Shown here: piece by piece, positions 44,466 to 54,514 of the stretch
Layout: every line of letters starts with the position of its first letter
Numbering within the stretch: position 1 is the stretch's first letter
Assembly: GCF_040371755.1 (NCBI RefSeq)
Contig: NZ_BAABWE010000010.1
Span: forward strand, 62,001-126,000
Length of the DNA: 64,000 bases
Direction: 5' to 3'
From: Bermanella sp040371755
Lineage (GTDB): Bacteria; Pseudomonadota; Gammaproteobacteria; Pseudomonadales; Oceanobacteraceae
Notes under the pieces: model-generated
What the model saw: the letters and a program-made list of their open reading frames with translations, nothing else
Databases searched by the model: none
Told to the model about the DNA's origin: nothing
Program-made: the position numbers and the translations under genes

Positions 44466-44489
44466 AAAAGCGGTTTTTAAACCGCTTTT
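44466..44489. terminator. shared terminator of the HDOD and MFS genes
   Basis: Stem AAAAGCGGTTT (44466-44476) and AAACCGCTTTT (44479-44489) with a 2-nt loop. It overlaps the stop codon of the convergent MFS gene and has T runs in both directions. Confidence 0.85.
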
Positions 44490-45664
44490 TTATTTTCTTG
44501 CTCAAATAAATACCAACGAGCTAGAGCCAAAAGTGCCAATAATAATAACGGAATCGCTAATAAGTTTAGTGCGTACCAACCAAAACTAAACACCATCCAG
44601 CCAGCACACAACGCCATAATAGCTTGTGTAGAAAATACGCATGCATCGTTCAAGGCTTGTGCGGAGAAACTTTCCTGTTGCGAGTACTGTTGTGACAACA
44701 ACGTAGTTCCGCTGACGAACATAAAATTCCAACCTACGCCTAAACATACAAGTGCAGCCCAATAACCCCAATAGCTTTGATCTAAAATAGCAATACTAAT
44801 CGCAGCAGTCATAACAATAATGCCTGCCAACAACATGGTTAGTAGTTTGAATAAGCGAAATAAAATCGGGGCAAATAAAGACGGTAAAAACATAGCCATA
44901 ATATGGCTTTGAATCACAGTCTTGGTATCTTCTAATGGATAGCTTTGCACTTCACTCATATTAACCGGTGTTGCAGTCATAATTAAACTCATTACACCAA
45001 ATGCCACAGCACTGGTTACAATGGCCGCTGTCATTCCCGGTTGTAGCAACAATGTTTGCCATGAACGACTTGCTTCAAAGCTTTGCGCTGCAGGCTTTAC
45101 ATCAGCAAACGGCGTGACACTTAATAAAACCAGTAATGCCACATGGCATAACGCTAATAGAACAAAACTACCACTAAAAGTATGCTGGAATAAATCCTTA
45201 CCAATCATGGCTATTTCTGGGCCCAGCCAAGCGGCTAATAACCCACCTAACATCACCACACTGGCGGTCATCGCTACTTTATCAGGGCTTACCCACTCAA
45301 TTGCAGCAAAACGGAACTGCTGCACAAAGGCCATATGCCCCCCTAAAATAAAAATACTGATACACAGGCCAAAAAAGTTTTCACTGCGTACGCTATATAT
45401 AGCCAATATAGAACCTAATATTGCCATTAAGGTTGCGTATACAAACCCTTTACGACGCCCTATACGCTTCATAATCATGGCAGCAGGCATGGAAAAAACC
45501 GCACCACCAACCACTAACGCCGCCACTGGCAAGGTGGCTAAATCCGCAGAAGGCGCAAATGCTACACCTAAAAATCCACCAACAAAAATCACCATAGGAG
45601 CACTTAACATGCCTAAAGCTTGGGCCAACGTAATCAGCCAAACTGGAAAAGGTACTGTGAGCAC
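44477..45664 (-). CDS. MFS transporter
   Basis: 395 aa with about twelve membrane segments. The conserved loop between helices 2 and 3 appears as MKRIGRRKGF. It is a major facilitator exporter; the substrate is unknown. GTG start at 45664 with AGGA upstream. The mirror-image open frame on the opposite strand (45021-45749) is a shadow of this gene. Confidence 0.85.
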   Translation of the reverse strand: MLTVPFPVWLITLAQALGMLSAPMVIFVGGFLGVAFAPSADLATLPVAALVVGGAVFSMPAAMIMKRIGRRKGFVYATLMAILGSILAIYSVRSENFFGLCISIFILGGHMAFVQQFRFAAIEWVSPDKVAMTASVVMLGGLLAAWLGPEIAMIGKDLFQHTFSGSFVLLALCHVALLVLLSVTPFADVKPAAQSFEASRSWQTLLLQPGMTAAIVTSAVAFGVMSLIMTATPVNMSEVQSYPLEDTKTVIQSHIMAMFLPSLFAPILFRLFKLLTMLLAGIIVMTAAISIAILDQSYWGYWAALVCLGVGWNFMFVSGTTLLSQQYSQQESFSAQALNDACVFSTQAIMALCAGWMVFSFGWYALNLLAIPLLLLALLALARWYLFEQENKKAV

Positions 45665-45986
45665 AGCTTTGTCCTATAAAAATGCGAAAAAAAGAGAATA
45701 TGTGCAGTATGCCTTCTTTAACAATGGCATCAAGCAACAAACCGTTTAAATATAATTTATTCATTTAGGTTGCCAGCTAAAGAAAAAGCCGTTTTAATTA
45801 GCCACAATTATTTACGGTTTGAATCATGTTTAGTTCAACTTTAAAAATCACTTCTTCAACTTCTCTCAAATGGTGGGTGTTAACCAGCTAACGCTAGGTG
45901 CCCCCGTACCTGGCTGTTAAACGCTAGGTATTATATCTCCCTTCGTATAACAGCCTTTTGATAACAGCAATAAATAGGAGCAGGCT
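45665..45986. other. divergent intergenic region between MFS and EamA genes
   Basis: About 320 bp, no credible gene. A direct repeat AACGCTAGGT occurs twice (about 45890 and 45928). Promoters for both genes must be here. Confidence 0.4.
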
Positions 45987-46856
45987 GTGACATCACCCAT
46001 TAAAATCGGACTAGGCTTGGCTTTATTAGCCAGTTTTATGTTTTCGTTAAAACCTATTCTTATTAAAGAGGCGTATGTACTTGGTGCTAATAGCGAGGGG
46101 TTAATGGTGCTAAGAATGTGGTTTGCCTTTCCATTTTATTTCGGTTTGTTGTTATGGCAATACCCTAGCTTGATGGCTAAAAAACGGTATATTGCTTCCG
46201 CCGTTGCCACTGGGTTTTTAGGTTACTTTCTTTCAAGTTATTTAGATTTATTAGCCCTTGAAAGTATTAGCGCACATGCTGAGCGGGTTATTCTTTATGC
46301 CTACCCAAGCTTAGTAGTGTTGTTTAAAGCTGGCTGGGATAGAAAGCTGCCGTCTAAAAATGTACTTTTAGCGGTTGCCGTTGTGTATGCCGGTTTACTT
46401 GTTTTGTTACCAGGTGAGTTCAACATTAATGGCTCGTTAATAGGTTTAGGATTGATGCTTAGCTGTGCAGTAACATTTGCCATTTATGTATTATTAAGCA
46501 AACCCCTTATTGAAAAATTAGGCGCTGGATTATTCACTTCAATCGCTATGGTGAGCTCCTGTTTATTTTCTCAATTAAATTTACTGCACACACCAATAGA
46601 GGTCGTATTGAATTATTCCACCGCAATTTATGGTTATGGTGTTGCGCTTGCATTTTTTAGTACGGTCATTCCTAGCTATGCAATGAGCGCAGCCATTGGC
46701 AGAATTGGCTCGGAGCGCACCGCTATAACAGGCACCACTGGTCCTTTATTTACCACCTTAATGGCGGTATGGATTTTAGGGGAAACATTAACCCTATATC
46801 ACATTACAGGTTTGGTGCTGGTCATTATTGGTGTGTACTTAATCAGTAAAAAGTAA
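45987..46856 (+). CDS. EamA/DMT family transporter
   Basis: 289 aa with ten hydrophobic segments in two EamA repeats (first about 5-140, second about 150-285). The family exports amino acids or related metabolites. GTG start with AGGAG six nt upstream. It ends in a strong bidirectional terminator shared with ilvH. Confidence 0.87.
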   Translation: MTSPIKIGLGLALLASFMFSLKPILIKEAYVLGANSEGLMVLRMWFAFPFYFGLLLWQYPSLMAKKRYIASAVATGFLGYFLSSYLDLLALESISAHAERVILYAYPSLVVLFKAGWDRKLPSKNVLLAVAVVYAGLLVLLPGEFNINGSLIGLGLMLSCAVTFAIYVLLSKPLIEKLGAGLFTSIAMVSSCLFSQLNLLHTPIEVVLNYSTAIYGYGVALAFFSTVIPSYAMSAAIGRIGSERTAITGTTGPLFTTLMAVWILGETLTLYHITGLVLVIIGVYLISKK

Positions 46857-46865
46857 CCGACATAA

Positions 46866-46898
46866 AAAAAGGGTTATGACTTAGTCATAACCCTTTTT
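46866..46898. terminator. shared terminator of the EamA gene and ilvIH
   Basis: A perfect 15-bp stem AAAAAGGGTTATGAC (46866-46880) and GTCATAACCCTTTTT (46884-46898), loop of 3 nt, U tract in both directions. Confidence 0.92.
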
Positions 46899-46915
46899 CA
46901 CACAAAGCAAATGTT

Positions 46916-47407
46916 TTATAAGCTTAACGTTTTCTCACCACGGGCAATACCAGAAACCCCTGTACGGACGGTTTCTAATACGCAGTTTGCACCAATGGCT
47001 TCAATAAACGCTTCTAGTTTATCAGTGGCTCCGGTTAATTGAATGGTGTATACGTTTGCAGTTACATCTACAATTTGACCGCGAAAAATATCTGCAGTGC
47101 GCTTAATCTCAGCACGCTGAGAGCCTGACGCTTTCACTTTGATCAACATCAGTTCACGCTCAAGGTGAGCACCTTCTGTTAAATCCACCAGCTTAACCAC
47201 TTCAATTAATTTATTTAATTGCTTCGTGATTTGCTCGATTACACGATCAGGACCTGACGTGGTAATGGTCATGCGTGAAAGAGTTGGATCTTCCGTTGGC
47301 GCAACCGTTAAAGTTTCAATGTTATATGAACGCTGCGCAAACAAACCCACAACACGTGCCAAAGCACCCGGCTCGTTTTCTAACAAAATCGAAATAATGT
47401 GTCTCAT
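46916..47407 (-). CDS. ilvH: acetolactate synthase small (regulatory) subunit
   Basis: 163 aa. The N-terminal ACT domain (RHIISILLENEPGALARVVG) confers valine feedback, followed by the C-terminal half found in IlvH (GQIVDVTANVYTIQLTG). It regulates IlvI in branched-chain amino acid synthesis. Its start overlaps the ilvI stop by one base (TAATG). Confidence 0.96.
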   Translation of the reverse strand: MRHIISILLENEPGALARVVGLFAQRSYNIETLTVAPTEDPTLSRMTITTSGPDRVIEQITKQLNKLIEVVKLVDLTEGAHLERELMLIKVKASGSQRAEIKRTADIFRGQIVDVTANVYTIQLTGATDKLEAFIEAIGANCVLETVRTGVSGIARGEKTLSL

Positions 47408-49134
47408 TAGGTGCGCTCCGTTTTACTTAACCACATATCACGCATGGTTCCCATTGGCACCTGCATTGGGTAAACATGTTCTTCAGGGTCAACTGATACG
47501 TTAACAAATACTAAACGATCTTTGTATTTACCAAAGCAGTCATCCATAGCACCTTGCAGTTGGTCTTTGGTTTCTACGTTGATACCAACATGACCATAAC
47601 TTTCAGCTAGCATAGTCCAGTCTGGTAGTGACTCCATATATGAACTTGAGTGACGACCTTCATAGTTCATATCTTGCCACTGACGAACCATACCTAAGTA
47701 GCCATTATTCAAGCAGAAAATTTTCACCGGAATGCCATACTGTAAACAGGTCGACAATTCTTGGATATTCATCTGAATAGAGCCTTCACCGGTTACACAC
47801 ACCACCATTTCATCTGGGAAGTTTAATTTAACCCCCATGGCAGCAGGAAAACCAAAGCCCATGGTGCCAAGACCACCAGAGTTGATCCAGCGATTTGGCT
47901 TATCAAATTTGTAGTATTGTGCTGCAAACATTTGGTGCTGACCTACGTCAGAACAAATATACGCATCGCCTTTTGTAGCCTTCCATAAACCTTCAATGGC
48001 TTCTTGAGGTTTTAGCAAACCATTATCATTCTTTTCGTATTCACCGCCGTGACGCTTACGCCATTCTTCAATTTGCTTCCACCATGACTCTATGGCTTTT
48101 GAATCAGGTTTCTTTTGATCCGGCTCACCAATAATTTCTAAGAAATCATCCAATACGCTGTCCACTGGACCTACAATCGGAATATCTACGGTTACTGTTT
48201 TTGAGATAGATGACGGATCAATATCAATGTGAACAATTTTCGCATCTGGACAGAATTTACTTACCGCATTGGTTACACGATCATCAAAACGCGCACCAAT
48301 AGCCAGAATCACATCTGAGTGATGCATTGCCATATTCGCTTCGTAAGAGCCGTGCATGCCTAGCATACCTAACGACTGACGATCAGTAGCCGGATACGCC
48401 CCCAAGCCCATTAATGTTTGTGTGATAGGGAAATTCAACTCACGAACCAATTTACGTAGCTGTTCAGACGCCTGACCTAACACCACGCCGCCACCTGAAT
48501 AAATCATTGGGCGCTTAGCTGCGAGTAATAACTCAACCGCTTTACGAATTTGACCACTATGTCCTTTTACAGGAGGCGCATATGAGCGAATTTTAACCTT
48601 TTTAGGATATGAAAACTCATGACGATCATTCGGAATGGTCATATCTTTAGGAATATCAATCACAACCGGACCGGGGCGCCCAGAGGTGGAAATGTAAAAC
48701 GCTTTTTTAACCGTTTCAGCAATTTCACTTGGGTGTTTGATACTAAAGCTGTGCTTTACGATAGGACGAGAAATCCCCATCATATCAGTCTCTTGGAAAG
48801 CATCATCACCAATTAAGTGACTCATTACCTGACCAGTAATGACAATCATAGGAATTGAGTCAGTAAACGCCGTAGCAATACCGGTTATGGTATTCGTTGC
48901 ACCTGGGCCAGAGGTCACCATGACCACACCCGGCTTACCCGTTGCACGAGCGTAACCATCGGCCATATGCGCAGCCGCTTGCTCGTGACGCACTAGCACG
49001 TGCTTCACTGAATCTTGTTTATAAAACGCATCATAGACGTGCAACAAGCTACCACCTGGGTAACCATAAACATACTCTACTCCCTCTTCATGTAGGGAGC
49101 GAACTAACATTTCTCCGCCGGAAAGCATTTCCAC
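47407..49134 (-). CDS. ilvI: acetolactate synthase large (catalytic) subunit
   Basis: 575 aa. ThDP-enzyme: the catalytic Glu in VRHEQAAAHMADG, the FAD-binding middle domain, and the ThDP motif CVTGEGSIQMN with NNGYLGMV. It condenses two pyruvates to acetolactate, or pyruvate with 2-oxobutyrate. The Asp of the usual GDGS is Glu here, which I recall in Pseudomonas relatives as well. GTG start with AGAGGA upstream; the N-terminus MEMLSG and C-terminus WLSKTERT match E. coli IlvI. First gene of the ilvIH operon. Confidence 0.96.
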   Translation of the reverse strand: MEMLSGGEMLVRSLHEEGVEYVYGYPGGSLLHVYDAFYKQDSVKHVLVRHEQAAAHMADGYARATGKPGVVMVTSGPGATNTITGIATAFTDSIPMIVITGQVMSHLIGDDAFQETDMMGISRPIVKHSFSIKHPSEIAETVKKAFYISTSGRPGPVVIDIPKDMTIPNDRHEFSYPKKVKIRSYAPPVKGHSGQIRKAVELLLAAKRPMIYSGGGVVLGQASEQLRKLVRELNFPITQTLMGLGAYPATDRQSLGMLGMHGSYEANMAMHHSDVILAIGARFDDRVTNAVSKFCPDAKIVHIDIDPSSISKTVTVDIPIVGPVDSVLDDFLEIIGEPDQKKPDSKAIESWWKQIEEWRKRHGGEYEKNDNGLLKPQEAIEGLWKATKGDAYICSDVGQHQMFAAQYYKFDKPNRWINSGGLGTMGFGFPAAMGVKLNFPDEMVVCVTGEGSIQMNIQELSTCLQYGIPVKIFCLNNGYLGMVRQWQDMNYEGRHSSSYMESLPDWTMLAESYGHVGINVETKDQLQGAMDDCFGKYKDRLVFVNVSVDPEEHVYPMQVPMGTMRDMWLSKTERT

Positions 49135-49440
49135 CGTTTTTTCCTCTCATCCGCTTGCTCGCACTAGGCGAGCGGGAAACTGATTGCAATAGGTTTGCTG
49201 ACTTGTTAAACCATAGTCATAACTACCGCGCCGTACTGGTCTTACACCAGGATGTAACGGGTGATGAAGAACTTGTAGTTTTTCACCTAGATCGGCTGCA
49301 TCTTAGGCAACCGATTCGAATTTGGCTGTGCTGAGGTCATCAGCTCAGAAAGATCTCCAAACGCCATAACGGGGGTGACCGTTGAGGGCTAAAATTTGGG
49401 GAGCTAATTTTGACAGCACAGTGGCCTAAGTCAAGCCAAA
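49135..49440 (-). promoter_or_regulatory. long leader of ilvIH with candidate promoter
   Basis: About 300 nt upstream of ilvI. A promoter-like TTGACT (49431-49436, minus) with AAATTA 18 nt later is the best candidate. The leader has a GCTCGC/GCGAGC hairpin near 49156-49175, a CTGGT/ACCAG hairpin, and a CTGAG/CTCAG hairpin near 49331. A 14-codon open frame starting GTG at about 49288 ends in Tyr-Ile-Leu-Val, but it has no ribosome binding site. No U tract follows the hairpins, so attenuation is unproven. Confidence 0.35.
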
Positions 49441-49563
49441 TCAGGCTTATAGCCTTGATTTTGCTTGACATTTACCGCTTTCAGCAGCTCGTGCTTTGCT
49501 TTTGTGCAAAAACGGGTAGAGTAACTGGCCTAAAACTTAAAAAACGCCATAAGAAAGAAAAAA

Positions 49564-50016
49564 ATGCGCTTAATAACCCTACTTTTTACCCTGATTTTTG
49601 TCGTATTTGCACATGCCGGTCAGGTTTATAAATGGACTGATGAAAGCGGTCAAACCCATTTCTCACAGTTCCCGCCTGCGCAAACTCAAGCTGACAAAGT
49701 TGAAGTTAATGCACCATCAAGTTCTAAAAATGCAGCTGCGGCCAATGAAAAACTGCAAAAAGTCCGACAGCAGTTGCAAGAACAAGCGGTAGATCGTGTC
49801 ACTGAAAGTGAAGATGAAAAGCTTGCGGCTCTAGAGGAGCAGCGCATGGCTGAAAACTGCAAAAAAGCAAAACAAAGACTGCTCGACCTCAAAAACAATG
49901 GCCGTATATTTAAAACCCTAGAGAATGGCGAACGCGAATGGTATGACGAAAAAGGTCGAGCCAATCTCATCGCTAATGCACAAAAAGACGTGGATAAATA
50001 CTGCTCTAAAAAATAA
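49564..50016 (+). CDS. DUF4124 domain-containing secreted protein
   Basis: 150 aa. Signal peptide (1-19) followed by the DUF4124 signature QVYKWTDESGQTHFS and a long helical, charged C-terminus. Many genomes have several such periplasmic proteins of unknown function. It lies between ilvIH and pgeF; no functional link is evident. Confidence 0.85.
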   Translation: MRLITLLFTLIFVVFAHAGQVYKWTDESGQTHFSQFPPAQTQADKVEVNAPSSSKNAAAANEKLQKVRQQLQEQAVDRVTESEDEKLAALEEQRMAENCKKAKQRLLDLKNNGRIFKTLENGEREWYDEKGRANLIANAQKDVDKYCSKK

Positions 50017-50039
50017 GTAACTACTGGTCTCTGGTTAAC

Positions 50040-50774
50040 TTAGTCCGCTAACCAGATGCAACTGGCCATTCTTCCGGTAACCCCGTCACGGCGGTAACTG
50101 AAAAAACGCTGGGGTTCTGTGAAGGTACAAAACTCCCCGCCATAAATTTGTGTAACACCAACTAACGACAAGCGAAACCGAGCAAGACCATATAAATCGG
50201 CTAACCATTTACCGTCTCTGTGTGTCGGTTTGAAATACACTTGTGCCTCTGGTTGTTTATCACAAAACCCCTGTTTTACCTCTTCACCCACTTCAAATGC
50301 AGTGGGACCAATGGCTGGGCCAAGCCAAGCCATGACACTCGAAGCTTGCTCAAAACGGGCAACGGTTTGCTCTAAAATACCGTCTAACAAACCACGCCAA
50401 CCGGCATGTGCAGCGGCTACTTGAGTACCCTGAGCATTGCAAAATAACACAGGTAAGCAATCGGCCGTCATGACAGTACACACTTGGTTTGGATTGTGTG
50501 CAAACGCACCATCAGCATCGCATACACCTTGATACTCACTGGCATCCACAAGATCCACACCATGAACTTGGTTCAACCAAAGTGGCTCAGAAGGTAGCTT
50601 AGAACGCAAATTCAGACGGTTTTGCTTAACTGAATGCTCATCATCCCCAACATGGGCCCCAAGATTATTTGAATCATAAGGAGCTACACTGACACCTTGC
50701 ATGCGAGTGGTTGATAACGCTTTTACGTTTCTAGGTGCTGGCCAGTCTGGGGTAAACCAAGATTGGTTGGACAT
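50040..50774 (-). CDS. pgeF: peptidoglycan editing factor PgeF (YfiH)
   Basis: 244 aa. Zinc/copper ligand motifs NQVHGVD, MTADCLPVLFC and AAHAGWRGLLDGI. It removes wrongly incorporated L-serine peptides from murein precursors; purine nucleosidase activity has also been reported. Its ATG overlaps the rluD stop by one base, the usual rluD-pgeF order. Confidence 0.94.
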   Translation of the reverse strand: MSNQSWFTPDWPAPRNVKALSTTRMQGVSVAPYDSNNLGAHVGDDEHSVKQNRLNLRSKLPSEPLWLNQVHGVDLVDASEYQGVCDADGAFAHNPNQVCTVMTADCLPVLFCNAQGTQVAAAHAGWRGLLDGILEQTVARFEQASSVMAWLGPAIGPTAFEVGEEVKQGFCDKQPEAQVYFKPTHRDGKWLADLYGLARFRLSLVGVTQIYGGEFCTFTEPQRFFSYRRDGVTGRMASCIWLAD

Positions 50775-51745
50775 TAATAGTCTGCTCCGCCATGGGTTTG
50801 AGCGTCGTACCTTAGCTCATCCAGCAGCTCTTCAAAGTCTTCTGGTAATTCCACTTCCCAGCTCACTTCTTTATTAGTTTTAGGGTGAATCAGGGTTAGC
50901 TTTCTCGCGTGTAATGCTTGCCGTGGAAATTCCCGAAGCACGTCTCTTAATTCATGGCTCACCCCTTTTGGTAAACGTACTTTGCCACCGTAAGTGGGGT
51001 CGCCAACCAAAGGATGTTGAATATGAGCCATGTGCACGCGAATTTGGTGAGTCCGGCCGGTTTCAAGCTTTACTCTTACGTGGGTATGAGTTGGAAACTT
51101 TTCGATGACTCGGTAATGAGTGACGGCCTCTTTACCAGTTGGGTGAACCGCCATTTTTGTTCGATCCTTTAAGTGACGGGCAATCGGTTCTTTCACTGTG
51201 CCACCGCCAGTGATAGCCCCTTGTAGAACGGCCTCGTATTCACGGCCCATCTCACGGCTTTGCAATTGCTCTACTAGGTGGTTTTGCGCTTGTAACGTTT
51301 TCGCTACCACCATCAATCCAGTAGTGTCTTTATCTAAACGATGCACAATACCCGCACGTGGAATATTTTGTAGGTCAGGGCAATGATGCAATAATCCATT
51401 TAATAAGGTTCCAGTAAGGTTACCCGCTGCAGGGTGGACCACTAAATTCATGGGTTTATTGATGACCATTATATGGTCATCTTCATAGACGATTGGAAAC
51501 TCAATAGGCTCTGGCAGCCATTCTCCCTCAGCTTGAGTCACAACATCTAGTTTGAGTAACTCTCCGCCCACCAGCTTTTCTTTGGCTTTACGAGCCTCGC
51601 CATCTACCAATAATTTACCGTCTTTGATCCAAGTTTGCAGACGAGCACGGCTGAAATCAGGAAATAAAGTGGCAGCGATATGATCAAAACGCTTATTTCC
51701 CAGTTCATCTGGGACAGTTAAGCTAAGCTGAATTTGTTCGGACAT
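50774..51745 (-). CDS. rluD: 23S rRNA pseudouridine synthase RluD
   Basis: 323 aa. An N-terminal S4 RNA-binding domain (about 18-75), then the pseudouridine synthase with the catalytic-Asp motif HRLDKDTTG and the LETGRTHQIRVHM block. It makes pseudouridines in helix 69 of 23S rRNA. Divergent from bamD, as in Pseudomonas. Confidence 0.95.
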   Translation of the reverse strand: MSEQIQLSLTVPDELGNKRFDHIAATLFPDFSRARLQTWIKDGKLLVDGEARKAKEKLVGGELLKLDVVTQAEGEWLPEPIEFPIVYEDDHIMVINKPMNLVVHPAAGNLTGTLLNGLLHHCPDLQNIPRAGIVHRLDKDTTGLMVVAKTLQAQNHLVEQLQSREMGREYEAVLQGAITGGGTVKEPIARHLKDRTKMAVHPTGKEAVTHYRVIEKFPTHTHVRVKLETGRTHQIRVHMAHIQHPLVGDPTYGGKVRLPKGVSHELRDVLREFPRQALHARKLTLIHPKTNKEVSWEVELPEDFEELLDELRYDAQTHGGADY

Positions 51746-51920
51746 GTATTAACCTTTGAACTAACACAGGTATTGGGCATCTCACCATATTACTTACTCT
51801 AGACAAAAATCTTAGGTCTCATTGCGTAAGTAGCCTTGGTGAATGGCGCGCCCTGTGGTTAAATTGCGCGCTGACATTACAATAACAGACAACATTTTGA
51901 AGATTATATCAGATAGCCCT

Positions 51921-52739
51921 ATGCGAATTCTCTTGATCCTTCTGGCCAGTTTCATTTTAGTGGCCTGCTCAAACAGTCAAAAACGCCCAAATGAATTAAC
52001 TGAGCGTGAAATATACCAAAAAGCCATAGAAGCTATAGAGAGTGAAAACTACTTTTTAGCCGTTGAAACCCTACAAGAGCTAGAAAACCAATACCCTTTT
52101 GGTAACTACAGCGAACAAGCCCAGCTAGAAATGATCTTCGCTCAATACAGCGCACAAGAACTTGAAGGGGCCCGTGCCAGTGCTGAACGTTTTATTCGCC
52201 TACACCCTGAGAATTCTAACGTTGATTATGCTTACTATCTAAAAGCCTTAAGTACCTATGAGTTAGGGCTAAGTCTAGTTGAACGTTATTTTGCAGATGA
52301 CGAATCACAAAGAGACCCTCAACCGGCCCGTGAATCTTTTCAAGAGTTTAGCGAGTTAATTCAAAAGTTTCCTGAAAGTGAATACGCCGCAGACGCTCGC
52401 CAGCGCATGATTTATTTGCGTGACCGTCTTGCTCAGAATGAAGTTCATGTGGCAAATTATTATTTGAAACGCCATGCCTACCTAGCAGCCGCTAATCGTG
52501 GCAAGGTCATCGTGGAAAGCTATCAAGGCACCTCTCACGTGGCCGATGGCTTGGCCATTATGGTGGAAGCCTATGAGCTACTTGATCAACAGGATCTTGC
52601 CAATAAGAGTTTAGCCGTATTAAAAGCCAACTTTCCACAGCATAAACAACTAAGCAATGGGACGTTTGAACACAGTGGCTGGGCACAAAAAGACCGCAAG
52701 AGCATTTGGAATGTCATTACACTAGGTTTGATTGATTAG
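51921..52739 (+). CDS. bamD: outer-membrane assembly lipoprotein BamD
   Basis: 272 aa. Lipobox ILVAC (Cys16) after a short signal; five TPR-like repeats (FLAVETLQELE, QAQLEMIFAQYS, AYYLKALSTYEL, SEYAADARQRM, AYLAAANRGKV). Part of the BAM complex inserting beta-barrels. A longer in-frame start at 51843 would bury the signal, so I chose ATG 51921. Confidence 0.95.
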   Translation: MRILLILLASFILVACSNSQKRPNELTEREIYQKAIEAIESENYFLAVETLQELENQYPFGNYSEQAQLEMIFAQYSAQELEGARASAERFIRLHPENSNVDYAYYLKALSTYELGLSLVERYFADDESQRDPQPARESFQEFSELIQKFPESEYAADARQRMIYLRDRLAQNEVHVANYYLKRHAYLAAANRGKVIVESYQGTSHVADGLAIMVEAYELLDQQDLANKSLAVLKANFPQHKQLSNGTFEHSGWAQKDRKSIWNVITLGLID

Positions 52740-52758
52740 AAATAACCTTTCACATGAA

Positions 52759-52793
52759 CACAAAAAAAACGGCTTTTGCCGGTTTTTTTTGTG
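52759..52793. terminator. shared terminator of bamD and nadE
   Basis: CGGC-TTTT-GCCG at the tip, extended by A8/T8 and CAC/GTG arms with a one-base bulge. U tracts in both directions. Confidence 0.88.
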
Positions 52794-52806
52794 TTTTTAA
52801 GCAACA

Positions 52807-54441
52807 TTAATGGCCAATTCTCCAACCATTAGTGATTGGGTATCGGCGATCCCGCCCAAAACCACGCTGAGTTAAGCGCACTCCAACAGGAGCCTGCCTG
52901 CGTTTGTACTCATTTACATCCACCAAACGTAGCACACGGCGAACGTCTTCTTCAGTAAAACCTTTACCTATGATGCTGGTGGCGCTTTGATCTTCCTCAA
53001 TATACAAACGTAAAATTTCATCTAACACTGGATATGGCGGCAAGGAATCTTCATCCACTTGGTCGGGTGCTAGTTCAGCCGACGGGGGACGTGAAATCAC
53101 CCTTGGTGGAATCACTTCTTCAATGGTATTTCGGTATTTAGATAGCTCAAATACCAAGGTTTTATACACATCTTTTAACACACCATAACCCCCTGCCATA
53201 TCGCCATACAAGGTGGCATAACCCACGGCCATTTCACTTTTATTACCCGTAGTTAACACCATGTAGCCTTTTTTATTACTCATGGCCATCAACATCACAC
53301 CACGACAACGGCTTTGCAGGTTTTCTTCTGTAGTATCGACTTTTGTGCCCTCAAATTCATCCGCGAGAATATCCATGAAACTGTTATACATGGACTCAAT
53401 AGGCAGGACTTTATAAGGCACACTTAAACGATTGGCTTGATCTTCTGCATCGTGAAGGCTCATTTGAGAGGTGTATTTAAACGGCATCATCACCGCCTCT
53501 ACCCTATCTTTGCCCAATGCATCCACCGCCACAGCTAATGTCAGTCCGGAGTCGATTCCGCCTGATAACCCGAGCAATACCCCTTTGAAGCCGTTTTTAT
53601 TAACATAATCACGAACCCCTAGTACCAATGCCGAATAAATAGAAGCTAAGCGTTCTTGCTCTGGTTTAATTACACCTACAATATTTGAACAACTTTGATT
53701 AGAAAAATTAAGCTCAACAATTTCATGACTTTCTTCAAAACAGGAAGAAAAGGCCTTTAACTCACCCTTCGCATCCACCACCATGGAGCCACCGTCAAAC
53801 ACTAGCTCATCTTGGCCACCCACTAAATTCACATAAACAATGGGCATCCGCCCTTGCTGGGCACGCTGTTTTAATAGGTCTTTACGGTGTTGAGTTTTAT
53901 CAATATGGAAAGGAGAGGCATTTAGGTTCAACATGCAAGCCGCGCCGTTAGCCTTAGCCGCGGCCATAACATCCTCTTGCCAGATGTCTTCACAGATACT
54001 AATTGCACACGAAACCCCTTTGATGCTGACCACACCAAACTCGCTACCTTCTGCAAAGTAACGTTTTTCATCAAACACCTGATAATTGGGTAATGCATGC
54101 TTGGCGTATTCATAAAGGCACTGACCTTTGAAATACACACCCGCCATATTGAACAATTTACCATTTACCCGTTTAGGGTAACCAAGCACCATGTAAATAG
54201 GCAATTGAGCCGCCAAGATGTTCGCTAACGCTTCGTTTATTCGAACATCAAGGCTAGGCCGTAATAATAAATCTTCTGGAGGGTATCCCGTCAAGGTCAA
54301 CTCTGGGAATACCACCACATCAGCGCTCTGCTCAACAGCGTGCTGAGCACTGGCCAAAACCTTGTTTTCATTGCCTGAAATATCACCAACTAACAAGTCA
54401 ATCTGAGCTAAACAGACCTTAAGAGTTTGTTCGGACACCAT
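52807..54441 (-). CDS. nadE: glutamine-dependent NAD+ synthetase
   Basis: 544 aa. N-terminal nitrilase-type amidase with catalytic Glu (FPELTLTGYPPEDLL), Lys (KHALPNY) and Cys (SICEDIW); C-terminal ATP-pyrophosphatase with LSGGIDSGL. It uses glutamine to convert deamido-NAD to NAD. Divergent from pilS. Confidence 0.95.
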   Translation of the reverse strand: MVSEQTLKVCLAQIDLLVGDISGNENKVLASAQHAVEQSADVVVFPELTLTGYPPEDLLLRPSLDVRINEALANILAAQLPIYMVLGYPKRVNGKLFNMAGVYFKGQCLYEYAKHALPNYQVFDEKRYFAEGSEFGVVSIKGVSCAISICEDIWQEDVMAAAKANGAACMLNLNASPFHIDKTQHRKDLLKQRAQQGRMPIVYVNLVGGQDELVFDGGSMVVDAKGELKAFSSCFEESHEIVELNFSNQSCSNIVGVIKPEQERLASIYSALVLGVRDYVNKNGFKGVLLGLSGGIDSGLTLAVAVDALGKDRVEAVMMPFKYTSQMSLHDAEDQANRLSVPYKVLPIESMYNSFMDILADEFEGTKVDTTEENLQSRCRGVMLMAMSNKKGYMVLTTGNKSEMAVGYATLYGDMAGGYGVLKDVYKTLVFELSKYRNTIEEVIPPRVISRPPSAELAPDQVDEDSLPPYPVLDEILRLYIEEDQSATSIIGKGFTEEDVRRVLRLVDVNEYKRRQAPVGVRLTQRGFGRDRRYPITNGWRIGH

Positions 54442-54514
54442 TACTACCTTGATTCAAACCACTAAAGCCCCGTATTCTGCGAGAATTGAAAACATTGAGC
54501 AATGAATAAATCAT

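Noticed and set aside
45021..45749. 242-codon frame opposite the MFS gene
   Set aside because: Mirror of a membrane protein gene; no start signal or motif.
49156..49175. GCTCGC/GCGAGC hairpin as ilv attenuator
   Set aside because: No run of U follows it on the transcript; it is followed by A-rich sequence and the ribosome binding site.
48942..49334. 130-codon frame over the ilvI start and leader
   Set aside because: Shadow of ilvI; no ribosome binding site or recognisable protein.
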